From positions 4,628,604 through 4,692,603 of the forward strand of contig CM026431.1 in the NCBI GenBank assembly GCA_014871385.1: a stretch of 64,000 bases of DNA. Direction: 5' to 3'. Within the stretch, counting starts at the first letter, position 1. Each line of letters opens with the position of its first letter. The notes below the pieces were generated by a model, which was not told where the DNA came from, ran no database searches, and saw nothing but the letters and a program-made list of their open reading frames with translations. A program made the position numbers and the translations under genes. The stretch is from Ceratodon purpureus (Eukaryota; Streptophyta; Bryopsida; Pseudoditrichales; Ditrichaceae). Shown piece after piece: positions 45,930 to 57,340 of this stretch.

Positions 45930-47590
45930 GCCGCTATGTGCACCTCTATCTCTGCGTGTGTCCTTGGTGTTCAGACGTGGAGGGGCTTGTGTCACATAGA
46001 GGAAACTCAGGTCGTCTGACCTCTGGGTGTTGGCAATACCATCGGCATCCCCTACGGCTGCTGGCAGCAACTCCGAGGATACCACGGACTCAGTGGAGGT
46101 GCCTTCAATCATTTGTATGCAGGAAGGTGCCACTCCACATAGTTTTCACCAATTTGGGGGACTTCTAGTCTTTGGCCATTTGATTGTGCTACAATCACAG
46201 CTGGTAAGTTCGATTTTTTAAATATCCATAACAGAACATTGTAAGACTCCTTCTCGACTTGGAACGTGGCAACTGGCCAAATTTCTTGCTCGGATTGTAC
46301 TGAGAAGTACCTTTCGTGGTCCATCTGAATGTCAGCGTCCAATGCCCTGTTCATCAACGTGATGCTTACACGTTCAAATTTTTTTCCATTCACAATCTCC
46401 GCCTCGTCGAGTTTGAGGACAAAGATTAGCGGAGCCCCTTCCAACTTTGCAAATTTTTTGAAAGTGAGAATGACTGTCTAATGTAATAAAAAATAGCTTT
46501 ATTTGTTGTCCACGCTAAATGCGGCTGTTGACACCAAACAGACAATCAGTGAGGGACTAACATGATTGGAAGAGGATCCATACCACATTCCGTGATGCCA
46601 TAAAAGATGACCATGCTTTGTTGGACCATCTCAAGGTCAGTGAATAATGAATTCATTTTATCCAAGACTACATCTTTTCGCAGCTCCTCCAATTTCTTGG
46701 TATTCTTTGACATTGTTGGCAGCTCCATTCTTCCTTAAGCGTGGTAGTACTCGCCAATAAACTGTGGCAAGTTCGCATTCAACTTCTGCGAAAGTAATTT
46801 CACGTGGTAGGGGCTTAGTAGTATGTTGGCTTTTATATCCTTGGTCAAAACAAGAACATGATCCTTCATGGCTTGGTAAATAGCACCATAGCCTCGACGG
46901 GACACCCCTACTTCATTGCAGGCAGCAAGAATTTTTCCCGGTCCTATACTTTTTCCCATTGATTTGAGGAAGTTGCTGGCAATCTTTGTCTTAACATGCT
47001 CTATAGATGGTTGAGTTGCGAGGATTAGACCTTCATACTTAGATACTATCTTTGCTAACGCTACAACAGTTCTTGTTTGGGAGGCTTTATCCCAATGAAG
47101 TCGTTGGGTTCCGTGCTCGACCCAATTGTTCTCGTTGACAGCATCCACAAGATGTGGTTGCAACACTCTTCTAATGAGCTTCACTCTGCGTTTTGCACCC
47201 CCCGTACAAGGATTCAACTCATGAATCCATCTAAGCTAGGGAGCCCTACGTCGCATCCCCATGGACGTGTCTTTCTCAAAGTTGGGCCTCTGCTGTAGGC
47301 GCTCATTCTCTTCGTGTAGACGCTCACTTTCTTGCTACCAACGACGCACCTCGGTCTGCAAGCGCTGCACCATCATGCCATAATTTCTCTCTTTGCTGCT
47401 CATTTCACCACGAGTAGTCTTCAATTCAATCCGCAACTGCATGCATGCATCCTCAATGTCCCTGTAATGATCAAACCTCACTCTGTTACTAGTCAGGTTG
47501 TCTCTCACCTTCCACAGTTCTTCTTCAAGTTGTTTGCATTGCATTTCCAACTCACGCCGTGTAGGAGGACCTTCATGACCGACCTTCAAT
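45930..47590 (-). mobile_element. Decayed mobile-element-like coding sequence, class unknown
   Basis: The minus strand carries protein-like blocks in order. First is a coiled-coil region (47.6-47.3 kb, ending MMVQRLQTEVRRW). Next is a block with KILAACNEVGVSRRGYGAIY (about 46.9 kb), then a short block with MVQQSMVIFYGITECGMD, and last a block with LIFVLKLDEAEIV and YFSVQSEQEIW (46.44-46.1 kb). They have the feel of large unclassified proteins that occur in many copies in some animal and protist genomes and look mobile-element derived. I cannot name the family. The sequence is broken in several places and is best treated as a fossil; no terminal repeats were recognised around it. Confidence 0.5.
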
Positions 47591-49184
47591 CAGCGTGTAT
47601 ATCCGTACAAACCTCACTTTCCATGGCGTATGAATTCTAGGTAATCCTTAAGAGTTCTGAATGGAGGTGGCTTCAATGTTTCTCGATCAACCGGGTAAAT
47701 GCTGCCATCGGTCCACAAGTCAATGTTTGTATCTCCGGCTGCCCTCCGCATTGGAAAAGCTGATGGACATGGTCGCTCAGATCGCAACGCACTTTGCGTA
47801 ATAAGTGGTGCATAATGTGCATCAAGCGAAACTTGGGGAACGCTCCGCCTCTCTTGCTGCCATCAAGAGTCCAGAAATCCAAAGTAGTGCTTGAAGCTCT
47901 CAATGGCTCTAACGGACTGCAAGTATGTAGAAACACCTTCTTATGATTGCCAAGTACCCAAAACTCCAGAGTTGTCAACAACCAAACCCTATACAATAGC
48001 CACTCAAGGAAATTGCAAAATGAAATAAAGAACATCATCTACCCTAGTACTGTGGAACACGACCAAGACTTATCATAGAGAAAACATCACTTACAATATA
48101 TTTTCAGTCCACCCCAGTACAAGTTACAAGAACACCCCTGCATCTGTTTCCTACTCAAATTCGTAATTGCTGCCAGTGGACATCTGTAAAGAAATCGCTC
48201 ATAATTTTGGTTGTCACTCTCAACCTCATGCGCCCTTGTGTTGACCCTAAACCCTTGAATTCCACCTTACAATGGTGTCTTCCATTCTGCAACACTCAAA
48301 TTCTAAGCATCCAAATATGTGACTGCTTTTTGTAGGTGGAGACCAACCTAGGCACGGCCAAGCTCCTCTGTTCTTACCGTTGTGCCATCAAACTTCGAAA
48401 CGCCGGCTCTCAAAACCATTGGCATCAATCACCCCAGATTAGATGACGGAGTGATTGCTTTCCATTACTGCTCTCTTTCGAACCCTGCTACAGAGCAGTA
48501 AATGCTGGGAGTCGATGGTTTGCCAAACACCCCAGCGGCCCAGCCACTCCGGCGCCACTAGGCACTCCCCTACGCCACGCAACCCCATTTTGACACTATA
48601 AAGAGGGCGTCTTAACTCTGCGGGCAGCAATTCTGGCAGCTGCTGCCACTAGTAGAGGGGCCTTTGGGCAGCCGGTATACCTAACCCGGGCTGCCTTAGA
48701 GGGCCCTTTTGTGAGGTCAAATTTCCCTTAATGGACCAGCCACCCACACACTGATCCCCACGTGGAAACCCGCCTACATTCAGCTCGAAAGGAGGTAATA
48801 TTAAGGACCCAAATAGCAGACTAGCATTGGTAATTCAAGAGACACATCCAAATCAAATTCCAACACAACACAACACATCTAAGGATCTATCTAAATTCCC
48901 CAATCAAGGGTAGCATTGGAGGCCAGGTTCGGCCGGGGGGTGGGTGGTGGGAGGGGTGGAGGCAAATCTTGAGCCCTATTATTTGCTTGAGTGGGGGTCC
49001 TATTGATCTCAAGAGGACCTCCAAGAAGTAAATTGAGGCCTATGGCGCCAAATTTATTAAAAAAAACCAAAAAAAGACCCCAAGACCCCAAAACAAGGAG
49101 GGGCAGCAAAATAGAACCCACCGAGCCTGACAACCGAACCACCAGTTGCAACATTCCTTGGAAAGAAATAAAGACACCCCACAT
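47591..49184. other. Spacer with a palindromic CACTA-like segment
   Basis: No gene is supported. At 48647 the string CACTAGTAGAGGGGCC begins a segment of about 70 bases that is roughly self-complementary (GGGCAGCCGG near 48665 against CCCGGGCTGCC near 48690). This could be a CACTA-type terminus or a small foldback element. G-rich sequence lies at about 48925-48965. Confidence 0.4.
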
Positions 49185-49462
49185 ATGTCCTTAAACCAAC
49201 CAAATAATGATTTTGGTATAGTTGTGGCACTGCTATGTATTTTTTGTAATTTTTCATCGAAGGCAGAACAAGAATGATGCCGAAGGCAGTTTTTTCCGAA
49301 ATTAAATAGCAAAAAACCAATTTATTATGAATTTTTCAAGTGAAAAGTCTCCCAGACCTAAAACCGATCAGATGCTATAATGTACAAACAAGGTACATCT
49401 AATTTTTCAAAATTTGGAAATCAGGCCTGATCGATTTTGGGTCGTGGTTGGTTTAAGGACAT
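49185..49462. mobile_element. MITE-like element with perfect 17-bp terminal inverted repeats
   Basis: ATGTCCTTAAACCAACC at 49185-49201 is perfectly complementary to GGTTGGTTTAAGGACAT at 49446-49462. The 278-bp segment has no coding capacity, and the arrangement is that of a short non-autonomous DNA transposon. No target duplication longer than AT is evident, so the superfamily cannot be assigned. Confidence 0.65.
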
Positions 49463-50350
49463 TCTACCTTAAATACACCTTATCTATGCAATCCTGACAC
49501 AACACAACACAACCTAACAAAATATTACACAATCATTCTGTGCTTCCTGAAACCACATGCCTTGTTTTTCAAGTGCAGCAAGACCTAGCTTACTAGCATG
49601 CCAATAACTTGGCAACCAGCTTGACGTGCTGGCTGCTGACTGGATAGAAACCGGAAACTGATATCTTAATTCAGTTTATCGATCACGGCAGCCGCATCGA
49701 TACTAGAAAGTGTTTACTAGAAATGGAGTTGGCTGTCGACGGAGATATTCGTGATGCATGTGCATGGCGAGGTAGTCTTCACGAGTGCTACCCACGTGGT
49801 GCGCCTTGGATATTTCGCAGCCTGCGCCTCTGGATCAGCGTTCTGGTGGCGGTGGACCGGCGGATTTCGGATTTTTGGGCCGCTGATGTCTAGTTTCCAT
49901 GTCTACTCAGATTTCATTTCTGTTTCGATTCTCAGGTGGATCGCGCTTGTTGATCGATAGTGCGGTGATGGCAGCTTTTGTGGATTGAGATCGATCGGTG
50001 AATGAGGTGAATTGCTGCGAAGTTTGATGTGTTTGATTCGGTTGTGTTTTTGAAGATCGTTGAACAAATGTGAGGAGCGTGGTTTTGTTGAAGACTGGGA
50101 TTGATCTCTGTTGGTTGTTGCAGCACTTGAGTCTGTTATTTTTAATAGCGCTTGCACTGTGGATCGTTGCAGGAGTTGCCAGGAATATTATTCGTCGAGC
50201 TAGGTCTGGAGTCGTAGAATTGGCTCCGTTTCCGAGGGTGATGCAGAGGTGGGATCCGGGGGATTGATCGAGCTATTGAAGTTTGTGTTCTGTCAGAGCC
50301 TTGTGTAGACTTAGGAGGGTCAATTAGACCAGATAAAATTTACTGAGGGG
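49463..50350 (+). promoter_or_regulatory. Upstream region of mitochondrial carrier gene
   Basis: This interval precedes the ATG at 50351. From about 49740 it becomes G/T-rich, like the leaders of other genes in the window, and probably contains the promoter and 5' UTR. No TATA box stands out. ORFs in the interval lack recognisable products. Confidence 0.4.
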
Positions 50351-52128
50351 ATGGCTGGGGTCGGAGATTCCAGCCATGAGCACCTTGCGGCCAAGCAGAT
50401 GCTGGCAGGGGGAATAGGTGGCGCACTTGCAGATGGCACAATGTATCCGATGATGACCGTGAAATCCAGACTTCAGGTTGTTCTCAGTTTTTTACCCTAA
50501 TTCCATGGTTCTGAAGATTGTTTCAGAAGAGTGTTTCGAAGAATGTCTAGTAGAGTATGTTTTTGCGGCATGAAGTGTGACAAAGTGGTTTGCTTTTGTT
50601 TTAGCTCAGGTTCAAGGAGGGAGCGGGGGCGGAGCGTCTGCGTTGTACATGTACAGAGGACCTGTGCAAGCCATTCAGACTATCGTTGCCAAGGAAGGAT
50701 GGAGAACCTTCTACAAGGGCTATGCTACTGTCACACAAGTAGCTCCTGCACAGGCCTTGTACTTTGGCACTTACCAAGCAATCAAAAGGTATCTTCCTGG
50801 TACGAATCTTGATCTGCTTGGCCGCTCTCAGAAAACTGAATGCCTGATGTTTTTATTCACATGCTACTCATTTTTCAGGGTTTCATGTACGGTCTCTCTG
50901 TGACTATTATTTGAAATTCACGGTGTTATCTGTAGACAAGCAATTAGGTTTCAATTTCAGATAGGTGCCTGTTTAGGATCTTCTTCCGGTGTGACAAGGG
51001 CTTGTGGGTGGCGCTGGGCTTATGCAGGTGGACATGACAGCCCAGTGGTGCAGTTCGCAGGTGGTATACTAGCCTCGTTGGTGCAGTCAACAGTGACGGT
51101 ACCAGTGGAAGTAATTAGGCAAAGGCAGATGGTACAAACCGCCGGTGAAGGCTCTTACACGGTAAAGCCCTTGTTTTCAGGTTCCCGATTCTCCAAAATT
51201 ACAGCATCAGAAGCGTCTATTTATCTGTTGATGGAATAAGCACGTACAGCTGATCAATGTCTTGTAATATCCTGTGCACCGTGAGCGACTTGTGTCAGAT
51301 ACCCTAAACCTATATGCCCTAAGTGGAACTTGACACTCTGAGATATCACTTTGTGTAACTTTGGATACATTTGATATCCTAGAGGACCTTAGAATTAGCT
51401 CCGTTCATACCAGTCAAGCAATAATTTTATCTGCTTTTCAATCGATCCTTGTGCAGGGTTCACTACACACAGCCAGAAGCATCTATCAATACGAAGGGGT
51501 TGGTGCATTTTACAGAGGATTTCTTTTGAATCAGATGGTTTGGGTCCCGTTCAATGCTGTTTACTTGCCACTCTGGGAAGCCAGTAAGCGCGCGTGTGCT
51601 CGGTTCTCAGGGGCTGGTTCGGTTGAGAAGCTTGACGTTCGGTACGAACTTGGGAGTGCATTCTTGTGTTCTGCTTTTGCTGCTGGTCTGACGAATCCCA
51701 TGGTGAGTGCCTTTCTTCAAATTGTAGGGAATGTCTTCATACTTTTCACATTTAATTCTCCTAATGGCAAGATCAGCAGAAGCACTTCTATATCTACTTT
51801 AACGCTTGTTTACATAATCGCCTGGACATGTTAATGGTTTAATTTGGAGCTTGAACCAGAAACGTTGCCTGAGAAAAAGCAAAAAACTCGAACTTGTGTG
51901 CAGGACGTAATTAAGACAAGATTACAAGTACAAGGGAAAAGTAATGTGCATAGCACAACTGAGTATTCTGGAGCGTGGGATGCAGCCAGAACCATATATA
52001 AGCATGAAGGAATGGGTGGCTTCGCACGAGGCATGACATCGCGCATGCTGTGGGTTGCACCTTCAGCAATGATCATGTTTACAACTTATGATCAGATGAT
52101 GAAATGGCTCGCTCATGATGCAACTTGA
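50351..52128 (+). CDS. Mitochondrial carrier family protein (SLC25)
   Basis: Five exons, 50351-50476, 50610-50799, 50965-51161, 51457-51702 and 51904-52128, join in phase to 327 residues, the usual size for the family. Three tandem repeats, each of two membrane spans, are visible with their signatures. Repeat 1 is PMMTVKSRLQVQGG, repeat 2 PVEVIRQRQ, repeat 3 PMDVIKTRLQVQG; each is followed by an EGW/EGV/EGM block and a GY/GF/GMTSR motif. In repeat 1 the acidic residue of the PxD/ExxK motif is Met, as in some members with unusual salt-bridge networks. The protein should exchange a solute across the inner mitochondrial membrane; I cannot assign the substrate. Exon 3 is taken to begin after ATAG at 50964, which keeps the frame, rather than after the CAG four bases earlier. 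Confidence 0.92.
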
Positions 52129-53035
52129 TGTCATTCTTTTCCAGTGTAGGGTAGTTGGACGTCACATCCCACTATCCTGTATTACCTACAGGTGTTAGTT
52201 TGATAGAGAATTAGTTTACTTTGACACAGTTTTGAAGGTCGAAACAAGGTGAAAGAACTTGAGAAAACTGCAGAAGAAGGATGATTGGTTTTATAGGGGT
52301 CCCCAACGTAGGTAGCATGTGCTATCTTTGTCCGCAACGTAGATATCTCCTTCCACTATCCTCTAGACTTGAATTCTTCTTCCTCAATGATAGTTACGAA
52401 ACCAAGTAGTAGAAATGTGCATCAGAAACCGTCACGTACGTTAGTTCGGATCAAATAGGACTTCAGGAGGTTGGATGTTGAGAATTTTGGATTTATTTAC
52501 TTCAGCAGAGTAACAAAAAGCTGCTTTCTTTACAACGTTCTCCTTCTAGCACAGTGAACAAAGGTTCTGTAGTTTGGAGCCCTGTGTACGTAAGCAGCTT
52601 CTGGTCATTATTAACACGCTTAACTCGGGAAGAACTCAATTTTGACCTTGCACATGAAATTTGTAGTGAACATTGCATTGAACTGTGTCAACATGCTTTT
52701 GGGTATATGTCACTTCCACTTCCATTAAATAGCGAACTGCATTTCAGTAGAGTTACAAATCCTCGTCACGAAACGGTTGGAGCAGGGCATCGAATCTCTG
52801 ATCCAAGCAGTTATATGCAGCTTATCAATCCCAAGAAAACAGGATTGACAATCGAGTACCTGCAAAGTGATCATCGGCCAGTGAATGTGCGGTTGAGTTT
52901 GTACGTGCACGCGTGAGGCGAGGAGGCAAGGGACTGCAGGAGAGGGAACAGCTTCGCCACTTTCTGGATGGCTGCCTCCTTGGCTTGCATCTCCGGATTG
53001 TCGTCTGCATTGCATTGCTCGGATTGCATTGTACA
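52129..53035. other. 3' region of carrier gene and spacer
   Basis: This follows the stop at 52128. No AATAAA is close to the stop. An ORF from 52554 has no recognisable product. Nothing else is supported. Confidence 0.4.
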
Positions 53036-53175
53036 GTAAGAGTCCCCGCCTCGAGGGCCTCACGGGATGTGAGGGCCATGACAAGGGCCATGACAAGGAG
53101 GGGTAGGGCGTTAGCCCGACCCGACGAGGAAGGGACCTCACATCCCGTGAGGCCCAACGAGGCGGTACCTCTTAC
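53036..53175. mobile_element. 140-bp foldback/MITE-like hairpin
   Basis: GTAAGAGTCCCCGCCTCGAG at 53036 opens an arm of about 39 bases that matches, with a few changes, the reverse complement of 53136-53175 (ending GCGGTACCTCTTAC). The loop of about 60 bases holds a doubled GGCCATGACAA. Downstream, at about 53235-53310, a TTCGTGAGTCCC-containing unit occurs twice. GC-rich arms in AT-rich surroundings make a small transposon likely. Confidence 0.65.
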
Positions 53176-53689
53176 GGCGTAAATCCCGTGGATCAGGGTT
53201 TGGGTATTTGGATCTGACGGTCAGGCTATCAGGACTTCGTGAGTCCCTTCTGCGGCACACCTTTTGCTGTGAGATTTCGTGAGTCCCTCCTGCGACACCC
53301 CTCACGCGATGGGACGTCGCAGGCTACAGAAATTAAATCCAAAGGGATTTACGCTCTTGACTCCGCCATGCTCAGTACTCCGCAATGGTGCACTCACACT
53401 ATTCCCCACTTGTGCTATCCTTCCAGCACAATTATCATATAATACAGGTTTTCCCTTTGTAGCAGATATTGTTATGCTAAAGCTGAAATGAAAGTTGTGA
53501 ACGAGTCATACCATAGTGAGTAAGTCACGATGCTGAAATCCCTAGATGTCCAACAAGGGGTACTATTTTCCAAAGTTATGTAACAAAATGTAGTGTACTT
53601 ACCATGAGGAAGTACAATATGTTGGAAATGACATACTGCAGGGCCTTCACACACATTTGGCTTGTCTAACATTCAACCAATTGTAAATA
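53176..53689. other. Spacer
   Basis: GC-rich to about 53330, then AT-rich. No gene is supported. The doubled TTCGTGAGTCCC unit at 53235-53310 is the only structure seen. Confidence 0.4.
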
Positions 53690-54289
53690 AATCTTTGGTT
53701 TGCAGTGCGATGTAAAACACATCACGTCTTGAGAGCTTCTCTAGTGAAGTGTCCATTCGACGCAGTCTGCTTTGCAATACAGAATTGAGACTTGTAACCA
53801 TGTGACGCAAAAATGTTTATCAGAGTTTGAATCGACTTTCATCTTGGTTTTACTACATACAATCTTTTTGTTCTACATCACACAATCTTTGATTCAGACA
53901 GGCTTATAGCTCACGCATTGGTCACTTGCACACGTCAGTGGATAGGACTTCTTTCGTTTCGACCACCAAGAAGAGTGGAGTACCAGAAGACTACCGTAGA
54001 GGGAAATTTGTAGAGGTTACTGGTTTTTCTTTGGATTTTCAAGCACATGAAACCAATGGAGTGCAAAGCCAACTTGAGATGTGTTTCCCTCATAAAAGTC
54101 AGAAATGCACCAACTGACAGACTTTGACTGGGCTTTTATTGCACTCAATTTGAGACGACAACACAATATAACGTCAATAGCTAAGAAACGGTTAAAAAGG
54201 AGGTTTAAAAATCTATTACAAAAGCAGAAACTTGCAGTCTCTATACAAAGCATTTAAACTCTTCACAAGTACAAAATTCAGTTATGAAT

Positions 54290-54540
54290 CTGAAACCTCT
54301 GCCTCTAGCCTTCTCCTATAGTTATCGCCATATCCTTGTTTCAAAAAACTTTCACATCTTCTTACTGCAACTGAATTAGCTTAAAGTACATTAAAAATCT
54401 CATCAGCTGTGGGTCTAGCTATGGGATTACATTCCCAATACCTATGTATTAAATTCTTTGCCCAATCTTTGCCCAATCTTTGCCCAATCTACACCTTAAC
54501 TGCGCAGATATGGGCGATTTAACCCTCAATTGAAGAAACC
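54290..54540 (-). pseudogene. C-terminal remnant of a kinase A-like gene
   Basis: The minus strand reads DWAK then RYWECNP, ARPTADEIFNVL and, further on, YGDNYRRR. Kinase A has WAKVLLNWCWECEPTVRPTV, DEILYVLVANSF and YGKNFRRHSF at the same places. Stops interrupt the frame. An 11-base unit CTTTGCCCAAT is present three times in tandem at about 54456-54488 where kinase A has one. The remnant lies 49 bases beyond the stop codon of kinase B and resembles kinase A more than B, so it is not simply the tail of B. Confidence 0.75.
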
Positions 54541-54588
54541 AGGATCATCACGAAGTATACCATAAAGAAGTGTAGCACGAGTAGAAAT

Positions 54589-55869
54589 TTAAACTGAGTC
54601 ATCGGTTTCTAGAGGAGGGTGCCCGGTAATATGTCCTTTCTTACCCATATCATATGTCCAACGTTGATAATAAATGCAGTCTTCATCGAAAAGAGGGTGG
54701 TCTGTCGGCATTAACTGCTCTGCTCTCACGATGGGGTCATTGAGAAGCATGCCAAGCTCTTGTGTCAGCTCTCCAAAAGTGGGCCTCATCGAAGGCTCTG
54801 GATGCCAGCAATCGGTTATAATATGTCGAATCGCATAATGAAGATCCTCAGGCAATTCTGGTCTTTGTCCGGTGAGCACAACATCATAATCATTCAGAGA
54901 ATACCCCTCGAATGGAAGAAGACCTGTCACAAGCTCATAGCCCACCATGCCAAAACTATACACATCGCTGGCCCTTGTGAACTCCACTTGAGCACTGCTT
55001 CTGCCATCCTTTAACTGGCGCAGTACCTCAGGTGCCCTCCAGAACCCAGTGCCCACCACACTCATTGAGCATTCAAAATCAGCCACACTCAAACCCGCGA
55101 ATCGATCAGCAAGCATTTTCATGGGATTGACGCAGAAGAGCACATTGGAGGCTTTGAGATCCTTGTGAATGATGCCATATTCGTCATGCAAGCATTCCAT
55201 GTCTTTTGCAATCTTGTGCATGAACCTCGTGATGACGCCGATGGTGAATGGAGGGCCGTCAGGGTTCTGGCGCAGCTTTCGGTCATCGATGAACTTCCGG
55301 AGATCACAGATTAGCATCTCAAACACAAGTGCAAATCTGTTCTTCAACTTCTCGTCATTCAACATCGTTGCACCTAAGATGTTTTCCAAAGGGCTTCCAT
55401 CCTTATCCTTCGCAGACAACACGGAGGATGGTATTTGCTGTAGTAAAGAGCGCAAAGGATAGCCTTCCTTCAACACTTTCACCACCACAGGCCGATAGGG
55501 ATAGCCACGCCTTTGAGCGTAATAGATCGCTCCTTGACCTCCCTCCGTCATTTTGTGATGCACCTCAAGGTTCGGAAAATCCCTGAAGAAATGTTTCCAT
55601 TCCGGATGCTTCTTCAGCACTTCGTCAAAGTACACACGGTCGGACTCGGGGTCATATTCCTCGTCGGAGTCGGCGGCACGATCCACTTCGCTCCAGTGGA
55701 CTTTGGATTGTTCTGTAATCTCAGATGAAGTCCTCTCGGTGAAGTCACTCCCATTTTCCCGCATGCTCTCGATGCGTGGAGAAATGTAGGGCGATGGTGT
55801 TGACGAATGCGGTGCTGGATCTATGGAAGTTGATTTCTCCATCCTCTTTATGCATGAAACATTCCCCAT
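54589..55869 (-). CDS. Atypical protein kinase B, probably N-acylated
   Basis: A single frame from ATG 55869 gives 426 residues. The start MGNVSC fits an N-myristoylation plus palmitoylation signal, so the protein may attach to membranes; an upstream TTG start would lose this. A Ser/Pro-rich stretch follows, then an acidic patch. The glycine loop is EGGQGAIY (109-116), the ATP lysine K131 (VVVKVLK). The catalytic loop is HKDLKASN (HKD at 235-237, Arg replaced by Lys) and DFG is DFE (264-266). GTGFWRAPE (273-281) and SDVYSFGM follow. The family is the same as kinase A, with which it shares the missing DFG glycine, suggesting a shared departure from normal catalysis. The gene is intronless in its coding region. 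Confidence 0.86.
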   Translation of the reverse strand: MGNVSCIKRMEKSTSIDPAPHSSTPSPYISPRIESMRENGSDFTERTSSEITEQSKVHWSEVDRAADSDEEYDPESDRVYFDEVLKKHPEWKHFFRDFPNLEVHHKMTEGGQGAIYYAQRRGYPYRPVVVKVLKEGYPLRSLLQQIPSSVLSAKDKDGSPLENILGATMLNDEKLKNRFALVFEMLICDLRKFIDDRKLRQNPDGPPFTIGVITRFMHKIAKDMECLHDEYGIIHKDLKASNVLFCVNPMKMLADRFAGLSVADFECSMSVVGTGFWRAPEVLRQLKDGRSSAQVEFTRASDVYSFGMVGYELVTGLLPFEGYSLNDYDVVLTGQRPELPEDLHYAIRHIITDCWHPEPSMRPTFGELTQELGMLLNDPIVRAEQLMPTDHPLFDEDCIYYQRWTYDMGKKGHITGHPPLETDDSV

Positions 55870-56842
55870 AGCCTCGATCTCCAAATCTCATAACCCTGCA
55901 TTCAATTACGAAGGACAGCAGAATCATGGTAAGAAACCTCATTACGAACTCAAATCAGGGGGCTGAAGAAGTTAATCGAACATTTTTTTCTTTTGGACAG
56001 ACGTCGAGGTGTGGACATGAATAACTAGCCACTATATGATGTTCCGACTGATCATCCATGGCGCGCTTTCGAAGTGCCATTGAAGCTCAGGTTGCAGACC
56101 ATGGAGAAAGGTGCATGGATCAATCTAGCACTTGAAGCGGAAACATGGGCGACTTAAAAGGATCCTACCCACTTTAATCACGCTCCTTTGAATACACTAA
56201 TCAGATCAAAAGAGTAAGATTAAGTATATACATGCATGCAAATGTTTTGATCCGGCCACATCAAATATAGCAGAGAGAGTAGTCATGTTCCAGAAAGGTA
56301 ACTACGACCAGATGAAGCACTAGATTTAGTGGAACGAGATATGAAATTGCTCTCTCAGTTGGATGATCCTGCTTTAACAATCTGAAATTTCTCCAATACC
56401 GACTATATCAACCCACAGTCGAAACAAATCATCTCATTACTGTAGATGATGTGGGAGGCTTACCTTAAGTTCCTCGTGCATAAGAGTCCACCTGCATTTG
56501 CAAAAAGATCTAGTACCACATTAGAGGATCCTCACTTTCGCAAGGATGTCTATTTGCCAGCAAGGTGCGGCCCTGCCTTCACTGGTCTCGAGTCATCAGT
56601 AATTGCAAATATAAGTGAGGCAGGGCAATCATCATGTAAGGGAAAATACAGCTTGCCTGTATCAACGCCGCAATCAACACTCGTGTCAATGGTCTGCAAC
56701 ACCCACAACCAAAATCGTTTGTATGTCTTCGTCGAGCTTTGACCTCGCTACCGACATTTCTGTCGGTATGGTCATGTAGAGTTCACGCTGCAAGAAGAAT
56801 TACAAATCGCCATTGTCAAACTGGAGCTTGAAGTGGCTGTGT
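55870..56842. other. Upstream region of kinase B with no counterpart in copy A
   Basis: About 970 bases separate kinase B from the duplicated upstream block at 56843; in copy A the same distance is under 100 bases. I found no transposon termini or coding sequence in it. It may be the native promoter of kinase B. Confidence 0.4.
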
Positions 56843-57340
56843 ATGCTTGCTCCTAGCATTCGTTACAAACTAAGCGTGCAAATCCACCACTAATTAGGAG
56901 ACACACTGCATGGTTGACATGAGACTAGCACTTGCACATTGTAGATACCGACAATCAATGGCGTGCGAAACACCTCACATTGAAGGGCGAGGAAAGATAA
57001 GAGATCATGCAGCGAAGGCCAGGATCACGTTTGACGAGATGAAAACAGGAAGAAGTAGCGCCGGACCTTACCCCTCAAGAAAGACCGGGTGACGCCGAGA
57101 GCTTGGAAGTGTCAACGGCAACGGTGGCGATATTCCGACACAGCTTGCAAGTGCAGACTTCAGAATAAGTACTAAGCGACACGCGAGCAATGCCGAGAGC
57201 TTTAAATGGTGTGGAGCTACTCCGACTTACCTCGCAATTGGAGACTTCAGAAGCGTTTCGCGGATCGCAAACCCTAGTGAAGCAGGTGCATACATGAGTG
57301 CTGGGATGTGGAAACCTTTGGGAAAGTTGAACAGCAACAG

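Larger units (their letters stand above)
53690..57340. repeat. Segmental duplication, copy B
   Basis: This holds the second copy of the transporter-end block (about 53690-53940, beginning in sequence equivalent to the last six transporter codons) and of the kinase A upstream block (about 56843-57335). Between them lie a C-terminal kinase remnant (54290-54540) and kinase B. The rest of the transporter is absent, so this copy appears derived from a locus like copy A. Divergence is substantial by eye, with indels, so it is not recent. Confidence 0.85.

Noticed and set aside
52554-52916. 120-residue plus-strand ORF after the carrier gene
   Set aside because: No recognisable product, and it lacks splice or promoter context.
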